From Cloeon dipterum (lineage: Eukaryota; Arthropoda; Insecta; Ephemeroptera; Baetidae): a stretch of 64,000 bases of DNA. The notes under the pieces are model-generated. The model saw nothing but the letters and a program-made list of their open reading frames with translations. It searched no databases and was not told the DNA's origin. The position numbers and the translations under genes are program-made. Each line of letters starts with the position of its first letter. Position 1 is the first letter of the stretch. Location of the stretch: contig NC_088788.1 in NCBI RefSeq assembly GCF_949628265.1, positions 19,344,001 to 19,408,000 of the forward strand, written 5' to 3'. This document shows, one piece after another, positions 37,425 through 49,200 of this stretch.

Positions 37425-40400
37425 CTTCACTGTTAACAATTCAACCATCAAACCCTAAAAATAAAAAATAATACACGTGCTGGATGCAAACGAGTGAAAC
37501 CAAATTTGCGGCGGGCCAAACTGCCATTTTCATGAGGTACATTAGTGAAATTGTTTGTGTCAGCGAGCAGCAGTAGCGGCGAATAAAAAATTGACCGAAT
37601 TCTCCCCAAAATCACTTTATCATAATTTAAATGCGGCGGCGCGAGATGACAAGAGGCGATATGATCAATCATCAGCCCTCTCTCCTAGCTTCCTCTCAAT
37701 CTCTCGTGCACTCGATTCTGTCTCTTCACAATATAATATAACAACAAACGCGTCGCCTGACAGACAGACAGGCATCAACTCAACGGAGGGAGATGCACGC
37801 TGCGAATTTGTAATTCAAGAGCAAATACATTCATCAAATAATTTGACTGAAAGGGCTCCAATCGTTTCTATTTATCAGGAAACGCCAGGCGCGCGGCCGA
37901 CAACTAATTTTTATTGTGCGCGCATTCAAAACACATCCAATGTTGGCTGTATTATAGCACACACCCCACGCCACGATCCCCGATTTGATTAATCGCACGC
38001 TTCGCCTTCGTTTGCGCGGGAAAATTCGATCATTGATTCTTTAACATTATAAAATCGTCTATTGCTTCGTGATCACATCTGGCCTAGTTTACAATAAAAA
38101 AATTGTCACAATATATTTTCAAAATGTTGTAAATATTTTTCCCTATAGAACCCCTCAAATTTAAATTCATTAATACTCAATTTATCAATCTATGACTTGG
38201 CTCATACAAAACCCCTTTTTAAAGATTATTTTTTTTTAAATTATTAAATAAATATGGATGGGAAAAATTTAGTCAAATTTTAAGGGATCAATTTTTATTT
38301 TTTTATGTACTTCATTACAAAAAAATTGAAATTCAAACGTTCATAAAGACTTGTTGAGTATATAAAAAGTAAAATACAAAATTTATACCCAATAGATTCA
38401 ATAAATTATTATTTTATCAAACAAAACAATTGCATAGAGTATGCTTCAGACATTTTACATTGTAGCAGTGAGTGTTGGCGAATCTGCATTTTGGCCACGT
38501 TTGCATTTTCCGCATTTTCTTCATTACTCATTCCTCGGTGGGACTATGACTATGAAGACGTCAAAATTTAATCTCTCACTGCAACTGGCAGCGAAGGACG
38601 AATTAAATTACGACTCAGATAATAGACGTGCACTTTTATTGGCCAATATAACGCGCCGAGAGGTAAGACGCGGGCTTAATTAAAACGGTTTAACGACGCC
38701 CTCAAGAAATATTACCACCTTAAAAGCATGTTTACGATGCGACAGTGAGCAAAGGGAAAAATTGGCGGCGGCGGCGGATGCGTGTATTTTTTTGTCTGCG
38801 CGACGATTATTATTGCGAGCGCCGGTTGCATGCGCACTAATGGAGTGCTTGCTTTTGTCCTCTTTGGTTTTACACCGGCAGCCAGCCAGACACGAATGTA
38901 TAATGTACACACTTGGTCTGCAACAAACACTGCGGAGGGCAGGAGGGGGTGGACGAACAGCCGCCACCCCTCGGCGTCGCTTTATCTGCCGCTGGCTGCG
39001 ACTCTCCCGCGTATTCAATAATGATAATATATCCATCTCCTGCGCGCCGATTGTCCCCTCGCTCAGCACTGGCTGTCTCCGCACTCCGCGCGCAAATTCG
39101 ACGCAATCGCTCAGTCGCGAGTCGCGTCGCTGCAGCCCTTTGTCTCGTCTTTGCTGCCCCCGCACGTGACCCTCCGCGCCCTGTGCGAATTATACGCGCC
39201 GCTCAACAGTGCGCTCTGTTTCGCCAAATTCCACGAAAGTGTTGATTATTTGTTCGTGCGCTTTTGGCTGCGGTTCTTAATGCATTCACCCAACACGCGC
39301 GTGCCGAGAACTTTGAAAGCGTTTCAGTCGCACGGAAAATTTCAAATTCCAATGTGTACGAGCGTGACTGATTTCAATGATGAAATTAAAGCATATTTTG
39401 CAAATAAATTTGTACTTGTAAGTTTCAAAATAAAACACAAAGCTGTTGAGAATTTAACTTCAAATTTATTCATGTGGCCCTGGTTTTGGTCACCCTTGCT
39501 ACCCTGTTATTTGTCAAGAAATAAAGTGGTATAGTAAAATACCTGATCATAAATAGGGCTGAAACCAGACCGACTCGAATAAATTTGGTGTTTCCCAACA
39601 ACGAGAGTAAGATGGCCAGAACCCGCACAAGATGCGTGCAGGGCCCTGAAATTTATGCCCAAACAATTAAATATTATTTTTCATTCATCAAGTGTGATTT
39701 CATGCAGTTTCAGGTCTCACCGTCAAGTTTATTGACCAACGATGCCAGTCCAACTTACCATAATTTAAGACAAAACACGAAAACCTTTAAAAATTGGCAG
39801 ATATTTTCATGCGTATTTTTTAAATTGGGACCGTTACAACAAAATGTCGAGATAATAAAATTTCATTGTTTCTGCAAAAGTTTTGTGTATAAAAATATCG
39901 ATCCACAAATCAAGCACTTAGGCATTTCTCCAATTTAGAATAAGATTCAGAGAATTTATATTCAAAACTAAGCTGTCTCTTGAAGAGCAAAAAAAATCAT
40001 TAACCCTTAATTACTCTCTTAATTTTGGTATATACAGAGAACATAGGTGTATTTCTCCTCCGGCACCCTGCTCCGCATCTCACAAACTCCTGTAAATCAC
40101 AAAGCCAAATATTTAGAGTCTGGACCGCAAAGAGCGGAGAGCAAAAACAACCCTTAATGAGTTCTAGCGGCAATATTTCCTCTCAAATATGTAAACGAGG
40201 CGTCAGACGTGTCGAACAAGTGCTTTTTCCTCTCGGTAGCAGGCCAACACACATACACACACACACCCTCGAGAGGCAAATCCACCCCATTGCATTCCGA
40301 TCGCATATGTGGCGTCTGGCATGGAGCACTTTGCTGCTTGACTCACAATTAGCCGCGCGCTGAAAAATGAGACGAGCGCCACCCTTGGCAGTCAAACGCA

Positions 40401-41137
40401 CATATATAGCACCCTCGCTCTCTCGAGCTTGAGGGTTCTACAAGGACGATTCGCCACCTGCAGCATCGCGTGTTGATATTCGGGGGGCCAAAGGTGTGAG
40501 AGATAGCAGGACGAGTAAAAGGAGCCATTCAGAGTGATTCTCTCTCTTGCTCGCGATAAGTGAGCCAATTCTATGAGAAAACTTGGCGAGCTACCCACGT
40601 CGGCCTCCTGGCAAGATTGCCTCCAACGGGAACCTCCTCATAGTGAATGGTCCTGATCTCAAAGTTTTGATTTCAGTGTCACGCTACATGCCAGTAATTT
40701 TAATCGATATAGATATGTAGTAGTTTTGAATGAACGTGCCGTACAAATAAAAAAAGACAGATTTACGCGATAAAAAGTTTTTTTTAATGTAGCCAAATAA
40801 AAATTGGTAAAGGCCCGAGCTTGAGCATGAAATCTGATTTGAGTTATTTTTAAGAACTAGTTGCACCATATTGTTGTTTCTTATTTGCCAGAAAGCTGAA
40901 CAAAGAGGTTCTTCTCATACCATTTCAATGGATGAAAAAATCCGTATTCCCAGGGGAGATCAGAGAGGGTAAAAATAAGAAGCATCTCGCTACAAAAAAA
41001 GCCTTTTTAAAAAAAAGAATCGTAGTGGTGGTCAGAGAAAAAGGTTGAATTCAGTGGTGGCCAAAGCGAATGAATATATTGTATGTGTCACGCACTCACT
41101 TTATTCATAAATAATAGAAAATGGTACATACTGAGTT
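37425..41137. other. non-coding region with a GC-rich island at 38740-39330
   Basis: The island has high CG content, several overlapping chance frames on both strands, and a strong plus-strand donor (GTAAGTTT at about 39418) downstream. This would suit an untranslated first exon and promoter, but no acceptor or coding exon can be linked. A second GC-richer patch lies at 40190-40640. The rest is AT-rich with nothing recognised. Confidence 0.35.
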
Positions 41138-41170
41138 ATTTCAAAAGGTTAAATTTTAACCTTTTGAAAT
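41138..41170. repeat. perfect 33-nt palindrome
   Basis: Two 16-nt arms (ATTTCAAAAGGTTAAA at 41138-41153 and its exact reverse complement at 41155-41170) are separated by a single T. There is no mismatch, and the match does not extend beyond the arms. Confidence 0.97.
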
Positions 41171-43429
41171 GTTGCCGTGGGACAGGATCTCAACGGGAAA
41201 ACAACAACAAATATGTATGCAATCACCACAATGATTGGATATCTTGTGCGGTCCGTCAGCCTGTTTATAAAAGTGCTCAAGCCAAACATTTCAAATCAAT
41301 GTACCATTTTCTCCCTTGCATGTAACATTTTTCCAGATTTAGGATAAAATGATAGAGGCTGAGCTGACTTTAAACGAATTAAAACATTGAACATACAGAT
41401 TCAGAATTATATAAATTATATTACAAAAATTGTTGCAAATTTAACTTAAAGAAATCCTCTTGTGAAAATATAAATTTAATTTTTTTTTCATTTCTCTGGT
41501 CTAGTGGTCAATTAATTTTAAAGTTATTTTTGTAAGGCCCTATTTCTAGATGGCCCTGTTAGCTTTTGCTGGCGCTTTCGATAAATATTCCATTTGCAAA
41601 TCAATGGAGCTTCAATGGAATTTAGTCTGTTTGCGAACGACGCGTGATACGGTCGAGAAGATGCAGTTGTTGCGTGCAGATCGGCATCATGGATAATTCA
41701 GCATCGGGGGGAGAAGAGCAAGAGATGATATTTATGAGAATTGGCACCACGCGCTGATTTGACAAAGCTTTAATTAAGCGAGGGAGCGAGGCAAAGCGAA
41801 GGAGCCCAGGTGTTATTTTGCGGCAATCAAAACGAATAGTCGCGCTTAAAAATTTATCTGATTAAAGCAGCCAGCGGGCTTCCCTCTCTTTCTATTCTTG
41901 TTCAGCGCCATTCGAAGAGAAAATAAAGACAAGCACGCGGGGCTAATCTTCCTTTCCCTCTCGATCCGCCTCCGTCTCGTTTTCCCGTGTTTTATTGCAT
42001 TTATCGCCGACAAGAAACTTGTTAGCCGGCCGAATTAATTTATATATCCTGCGATGCGTTAGTTTTAATTAATGGCGCATGCGGGGTAAAAATGACATTA
42101 AAATCGCGCATCATTAATCAAGGCCGCCGACCCTAATTGAGCAAGGTCACACACTGCAAACAAAAAGTCCTCTGCTAATCGAAATTAATGATGTCCGCAG
42201 TTGTCTCAAGTGCTTCGCTTGATTAATTATCGCCCCCGCACAAGCAGGACGGCCCTTTTGTCGCTTGATAATGGTCCAGCGACACTCGCAAGTGAGTGAA
42301 TGCAATTCTTTCTTCAAGTTTCATCCAAGCAGTTACGTGTTTGCCAATACTCATTACTCCAATTTACAATTACTTGTTACACCCGCCATTACGCCTAAAA
42401 TTTATTCCAAAATATCCACAAAAATAGCGTGTCCATGGAATTGACTTAAGGAGCCAGTGAAAGGGAACAAGCCGGAAAGTTCAATGCTCTTTTAACAGGT
42501 CGGGGGAATTGATTTGAAATAATGGTCAAAATTATATCCATGAAATGGATGTCTGCATTTTTAACTCAATGCACTACTGAAAGAACATTTTCGTTATCTT
42601 TTATATCGGCACAAGATTAAATGAAATGATAAATTTTCCTACGGGCCATATAATATATGAAACTATTATTTTCGAGATAATGCCGCATTCTTATTCTTCC
42701 GAAAATCACAATTTTTCTTTTAAAAATAAGCGTAAATTGAGTTTAATTCACCGAAAATGTCATTATGCCAGTTTGTGATGATGTCTTTGGTCTTACAAAC
42801 TCCTGGAAAGCCTGCCTAGATAATGTGAATGAATGAATCAAACATGAACAATAATACGATTTGAATGCAGCAATAGTAACAGAGATATATTTAAGAAAGT
42901 CACCATGACCTTCAGGATATCTTAATTAATTGCATATCTAATTTCAATGTAACGAGCATTTATCGTGCTGGGAGACCAAACAGCTTCTTATTTACTCAGC
43001 TACAAAAATAGAAAACCTAATGGAACCATGATTTTAAATATGGAAAACTCTTTTGGTAATAAAATACATTACAAAAGAAATCACCCTCTGAAGAAATAAA
43101 TCTGGTTTGGCAAAGAGAAAAGGAATTAATTCCTTTCTGCATTTGAATAGCTTTTTTTGACGGATCATTTACCCCGGCTTTAATACGAAAATATTTCACG
43201 TGTCTGTGGGCCTTTTGCAAAAGTAAAAGGCGGCGTGGTATCGAGGCCCAATAAATAAGGGCATGTGACGCGCGCGCATGCATAACATATTCCGCCATAC
43301 ATCTTATTTATTGCGACTTTTAACGGCCGCGGACGCTGCTTTCCTATTGCACACGCACGCGTTTTATTATTTGTTGAATGCGCACCCTGCATAAATTACA
43401 CAGGCAGCCGAAATTGCATCTTGCCTCAC
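41171..43429. other. non-coding region; homeodomain-type sites at 41750-42250
   Basis: No gene recognised. The segment 41750-42250 is GC-richer and carries at least five TTAATTA/GATTAAT-type cores (for example near 41770, 42030, 42065, 42110 and 42215), as seen in developmental enhancers. Regulatory function is inference. Confidence 0.4.
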
Positions 43430-43657
43430 GATGTACTTAGCGTACGCGAACACATATGTAAAATCATACGCAATGGGGCGGAAAAATAAGCAGTCGCGTC
43501 GGTTCTGAAAGCGCACCCAATTAGTGAGGATTATAAAAAAAGTGCCCGCAAAGATGGCAATCACAATGGAGGCGAAAATTTTGACAGTGGGTTTTCTAAA
43601 CATGCGGAGATGCATCCTGTCTTTAAAAACAAAATCATTCTTTACAAAATGACGCAA
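43430..43657 (-). CDS. possible first coding exon of a type II membrane protein
   Basis: The minus-strand frame reads about 76 residues with a short basic N-terminus (FRKPTVKIF), one strongly hydrophobic segment (ASIVIAIFAGTFFIILTNWV) and an Arg-containing follow-on. This is the layout of Golgi type II enzymes. It ends at a good donor (GTGAGG, exon end 43430); without splicing the frame would run to 43367. No downstream exon could be found on the minus strand, and no family is recognised, so it may be a chance frame. Confidence 0.2.
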
Positions 43658-43868
43658 TTAAACCTAGATTTAATTATTTTAAAGACACGTACTCAAAAAC
43701 TGCTATTCCAGTACTTGTGATTGTAGGAAATACATATCAATTCAATATATTATATAGCTTACAAGGGAACCCTGGGTTTGTTCCGCTCGGAATACTCGAC
43801 GCCAATTTTTAGTATTATTAAGTGCAGTAAGAAACGAGCACCAATTAAAAATCTAGCATAGTTTACGA

Positions 43869-44118
43869 ATAACAGAGCTGCAAAGATTTTCCAAGTATCC
43901 ACGTGGAAAAACCAAAATATTATCTAAAGTGTCCGAAAAAGATTAAATGCACATTTTTGGAATCGGCATGAAATGCAGATTCCAAAAATGTTTGGTTTCT
44001 TTAAAATCCAAACATTTTTCGAAAAGTAACACCATTTTTAAAAAGTTATTATTTTTTAAAATTTCCTTAATGTTTCAAAGTACCATAACTTTTCGAAAAA
44101 TGCTTGCATCTCTGTTAT
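43869..44118. mobile_element. foldback (MITE-like) element with nested inverted repeats
   Basis: Four inverted-repeat pairs lie within 250 bp: outer arms 43869-43883 and 44104-44118 (14 of 15 matching); 44013-44027 with 44088-44102 (15 nt, exact); 43951-43964 with 43978-43991 (14 nt, exact); 43984-43995 with 44008-44019 (12 nt, exact). The last two pairs share sequence and would compete when folded. No coding frame. The structure fits a small foldback or MITE-type element, but terminal repeats of a known superfamily and a target-site duplication were not identified. Confidence 0.55.
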
Positions 44119-44216
44119 AAATTGCTCTAAAAATGCGATTCCTTGCTGGTAAATTTTAAAAATGATCACTTCTAGAAATCCCTAACAAGGTGTATTTTCC
44201 CTCAAGAATTTGAACT

Positions 44217-44720
44217 GTGGAAACAGCAAGTGTGTGCATGCAGCTACCCTGTGTGTACCTGACAGCCAGTAAGGCGGAGCAAGCAGAAGGAGAGAAGAGG
44301 GGATGCGAAGGTGGAACATCCGACAACCCTATGTGCTCACTTTCGCGGTCAGTTATTTGTTGTCCTTCTCATCTAACGCATGCAACTGGAGCTACTCTGA
44401 AACGTCACGAACCTTATCTCAACCTTCAACTCTTGGACAATGGAGTCTTTTACAACGGTTTTGGCCCATCGTTCCCTCAGCCCAATAATGGATGTCGATG
44501 TTGATCCCTGGACGCGGCTAATTACACCTGGCGCTACCAAAATCAGCCATCGGACATCACGCCTGCTATACATATGCTGGACGAAGAAACAATCGCCAAT
44601 TTCCTTGAACGTACTGCTGCCTTTGCAGAGCTTTTACCCAAGACCACGTGATTTTTAGTGAAAACCCTCCCTCACGTGCACCATCAGCATAGCAGCACGA
44701 CGACTGGATCAACTAACCCA
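44217..44720 (+). pseudogene. broken open frame with protein-like sequence
   Basis: One frame is open from 44217 to a TGA at 44502-44504, continues for 48 residues (including NYTWRYQNQPSD and LDEETIANFLERTAAFAELL) to a second TGA at about 44649, and then runs to a donor-like CCCAG/GTAAGG at 44720. The middle part has the composition of real protein, with a helix-like ending. Two in-frame stops make it a decayed exon, a transposon remnant or a coincidence. The family was not recognised. Confidence 0.3.
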
Positions 44721-45960
44721 GGTAAGGATTTTCAATATAGGCTTACATTGGTTCTCGTTTTTCCTCTGCGACTAGTCCATTGGAAATAAGCTTCCTATAC
44801 AAACGATGACCATGATCTCGTCGACCTTTTAGATACACTGGTCCAATACCAGACGTATCGCGTTTCCCCCCCCCCCCCCATATATGTTTGACGATTTGCA
44901 CTATAGAATTTGAAAGCGAGTTGGCTTCTTTTGGGCAAATTTTAAAATTTGCCAACCTAAGCGACACGGATCACTTTGTGCCAACGCTTTGGAGATAAAT
45001 AAGGGCACTCACGCGCGTCCACAATTTAAACAACACGTTGGTGTACGAATTAATTAAACCAGTGTATCGTCGGTATCCCATATCTTTCAGCGCCAAACTC
45101 CGTACTTCCTACACTACCTCTGCGTATTGGGCGCAAAATTTTAAACCTCAATGTCCTTCCACTCCATTTTTTTAACGATTTTTCCTTTGATTTTGAAATT
45201 ATTTTAGCCAAAACAAAGAATTGAATAATAAGAACTTGAGTTGCATTCAGCCCGAGTCCCAACACAGAAAAAGTCGCTAAAAAATATGGGCCGCGACAGC
45301 CACAAACAAATTGACAGCCAAGTCCTGGCAATATTGGGCAGTCCGTGCGGCCCACTTGTTCCGCGGCCCACCGGGGTTTCGCCCGGTGCGCCCGATTACC
45401 AGTCCGGGCCTGCGAAGACGGACCAGCGGTGCAAGCAGTCGATTTCTTAGTCTTGTGTAATATTACATTTTTACCGCTCTAAAATGGTTAAATGAAGTTT
45501 TCGCGAGAGCCATCTTACTGCTAAATGTGAAACTATTGTTTGGAAGAATCAGTTATGCTGCGTTAACACTTCGAGGTTGGTAGCTTTGTATTTAGAGAGC
45601 ATCAGATCAGTGTCACTGGGAACAAGTAAAATAGTCCTGAATTCCTTCCTAGGTGGCAGGTCAAGCACTTTGTCAATCAATGAGTCGCTACCTGGTCGCT
45701 ACCAACGCGAACACTCTATGACTCTGCCATAATCCCCCCCCCCCACCCAGATTGATCATAATTGTGGTGGGGAAAACCCGGGAAATTTTCCTTTGGTGGC
45801 CTCTGATTGGCTCTTGACCTGCTGCCTGTGAGTGGCTACAGAACTTACTCTTCCCGTTATTTACTAACGACCGCGTTCGTAAAAGGAGTGTGAACAGTGT
45901 ATAGAGCGACTCCGGAATCGGGCGTCTGTGATACCACAATCCTAAAAAACGCGCCGGTAA
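44721..45960. other. intergenic DNA with repeat fragments
   Basis: Contains C runs at about 44868-44879 and 45735, a GC-rich hairpin-forming segment (ACCGGG and CCCGGT near 45370-45387), and a fragment of about 32 bp of repeat family A (45412-45443, GACCAGCGGTGCAAGCAGTC). This looks like a patchwork of old mobile-element pieces. No gene recognised. Confidence 0.4.
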
Positions 45961-46312
45961 ACATGCATCTACTGGGAGCAGGTTAGTATTGGATGTTTAT
46001 TCTCACATTATGTCATAAATACGATAAATACATTAATGTATCACATTTTGAGTAGCAGCAGTTAAAGGAGGGTAGAAGAGGGTAGATACATACCTCTCTA
46101 ATTACAGCAGACGTAAGGAGAATTACATACGGAGTTATTTGGTGAAGATCAGGAAACGGAAGATTAGCTGCAAAGGTATGTATGTACTCAACAAACCATG
46201 TACAGTTTTCATACATAATGTATGTATGTACGTTCATAATCTAAGACTCGACTATTTCAGGGCTGGCCCCAGAAGCAGCGTGCAGAAAAAATCCAGAATT
46301 TATCCCTCTAGA
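45961..46312 (+). promoter_or_regulatory. probable 5' untranslated exons of the zinc-finger gene
   Basis: Splice logic suggests a first exon ending at 45981 (GGAGCAG then GTTAGT), a second at 46108-46175 (acceptor after TTACAG, donor GTATGT), and the coding exon starting at 46261 after TATTTCAG. Joined this way, an ATG at 45963 opens an upstream frame of about 17 codons that stops inside the second exon, which could damp translation of the main frame. All three junctions are inferred. Confidence 0.4.
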
Positions 46313-49143
46313 ATGGAGGTAGACCCTGCTGAGGTTGACCCTCAGGCGATGGTTGAAGCTGTCATGGAGATCCCTGAAATTGTCGCCACTGGCACAGATG
46401 AAAACACTCTCGACTCGCAGGACTCTCCTGATGTACCTGAAAAAGCAGATGACCCTGACTACGAGCCTGAAGTCATCCCTCTTGAAGATGAAGACGAGTC
46501 TGAGCTCAGCTTGGCTGAGCGTCTTAAATTCAGAAGACGCCGGCGCGGCAGATCTCGCAAGGGCAAGTATGAGCCGTCACATGTGCCCCAGATTCTTCCC
46601 AGAAGAACCAGAAGGTCCGTCAACACTGAGCCGGTAAGTTCCTATTTGGACACATTGTTAACTTGGTGGTAGTTAATGGTGGTTGGAATGAGAGGGCTGA
46701 CCAAAAAAAAACGAATTCCTCAACCTGAAGAATTATTGTTTAAGAGGATTAAGACAGGGCGCTTATGCTCATTATTGATGGGCAAACAGTTGAACTTGAT
46801 TAGGATTGTCTTCAGACAATCTATATTGGTCACATTTTGATTTATGAATCCTTCAAACACCTCAAGAGGTCAGATGAGTCTGGGGTTTTTCGGATTCTTG
46901 AAGAATGTGATGGATGATGGATGTATGTGTGATATCAGCATTCAAAATTATTACAAGCTGATGAATGCATTGCCCCAATTGTTCTGATCATGGAACCTTT
47001 CTGACTGATTGCAGAGATGTACCTTATTGGTCTTAACTTAACACCAACTAACTGCATGAACAAAGAGTTTCACTGTCTAGCTTTGGTTTCTACTTGGATG
47101 AAGTTACAGTATTGTGATGGTTTATTGACACATGCGCAATGAAAATGTGCGTTTCTTAAAGTGAAAATCCGCAAATACTTCAACGAGTTCCAGAATTTAG
47201 TTATTTATGGACTGTCAATGTTGAAACACAGTCCATGTCTTCCACGTGCTCAAGGGGACGCTTTGGATCGTGAACAAAATGGTGGCTTCCTGGCATTCAT
47301 TTCATGGTAGCCTGGAGTGCGCATACGTCATATCGAGTCTGATAGGGACTCTGATTCACCGTAGTAAGGAGAGTAGAGACTCTACTCTCCTTACACCGTA
47401 GTTCAATTTATGGTCGCCAGAGGGTGCGCCGAATATTATCAGTGTTGCGCTTGACTCTGTCTGGCACCTACCCACAGTAGGGTAGGGAGATCCTCTCCTT
47501 ATAATAGGGATTCTTTGTTATGGCCGGTACAGCTAGGACTTAGGGACAACGACATATTTACAGACGAGATATTTTTTCCCCTCTCCCAATGACGCCACAG
47601 TCTGCGAGCGCCGTGTAGTTGGGTGTCCGCCAGTCCTAGTCATAACGTCATATTCTCTGTGACGATTTTCGCGATAGGATTAAGGGTAATTGTCAATTTT
47701 TACCGACTTTATTTGCCCACCCTGAATTTTACATAAGATGTTAGTGGTGCTTCATAGGGCGTAACCTGAAATTTTAAGCAAAAAATTCGGGGGCTTTTGT
47801 TGGGAAATCGTGATTTTCTAAAATTGAAAATTTCAGATAGTAAATCCGAAATATCAAGTTATATTCAGTCCAGATTGGAATTTTGATAAGGTTTTTTCAC
47901 CTCCAGACGTAACTTTTTAAGTAGAACAAGTTTGCCGTTGGTCAAAATTTTGTAGGTCAAAGGTCAAGGTCACAAATTTGCAAGCAAAATGTTTGGTCAA
48001 AAATATCACAAAATACGCCCCTCGGATTTTTTTCATGAAAACGTAAAAAAATGCGTAGAATCGAATGGTCAAGAGAAATCGATGGGCACTCTCATAGATC
48101 GCGAGATATTTTGAATTTAAGGATTCGTGTCGAGCGTCCGGCACGACGACAACATCATCCGGCGATTTTAATTTCGTAATTTACGTCGGAATTTAATCTG
48201 TAACCCGACATGTTATGCATATGATTACCTAGAAAAATAAACGAGCTTTCCAGTGGTGTGTTAAAAAATTTTCATAAGAATAACTTTTCATATATTTAAC
48301 GTCTATTCCGATTTAATGTTTGTCTCTTAGCTATAGAAAGATACCGCTAGCGTGGGATGCCTTTTTTGTTGTTGGTTTTTCAACCGGGAAGGGTCAGTTG
48401 AGGGCTACCTGAGTATGGGAATACTCGTCAAAACAACAAGGTCCAGCTTCACAGAAGCACCCTTTTTAATGAAAAAAAAAAAACACATCATGGGTGTGTT
48501 TGAAAACTCTGCCCTGAGACAATTGGCCAGTCGAACAGAGTTGTTTCGACTTCTCCCTCGTAATAATATACAAGCCTTTTTTATACAAATCAATTAGTAA
48601 AATTGTGCTGACATGAACTGACCGTTCTTCATTGAGGTTGTCTTTTTGAAGATGAAATGCTCTTTTTCGCCCCCACCCCTCCCTCTCTTTTCTGTCTATT
48701 CTTTTGGTTGTGGAAGCATTCGGCAATTTAAACTTAACCTCACCAATTCGTATAGTAAATTTCATGGCCGTCAATCGGTTGGTCGTCAAAACCAGCAACG
48801 GTTAATCCTCCAACTAAAGATTTGTAAAACTATAAATTGTCAGTTAAAAATTCAGGTTGATAGTTATCATAGGTAGTACTTAGACCGCGCCAGCCTTTGC
48901 TTGAAAAATTAAATAAAATACGACGTGGGTCGTCTAGTGAATGATGCTTATTTAATCAAATCACCAATTAACAACACGCACTACAGTCCAGTCCGCCGAA
49001 CGGGCGCCGTAACTGCAAATCGGCCTGTTAATTTTGGGTCGCGGTCATATCCGGGAGGAAACGGCCTGGCGATCAGCTGTTTAAGCTTTGATCAGTCGGT
49101 GTTTGCCGTGTCATCGTACAACTTCACCTCTACTAGATTTCCG

Positions 49144-49200
<57 letters not shown>

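Noticed and set aside
38680..39245. Several long overlapping frames on both strands (up to 161 codons)
   Set aside because: Raised GC content removes stop codons in all frames; none shows family motifs. Kept only as a possible promoter island.
44743..44967. 74-codon minus-strand frame that looks faintly transposon-like
   Set aside because: It runs through a C/G homopolymer, has no recognisable catalytic motif and no neighbours that support it.
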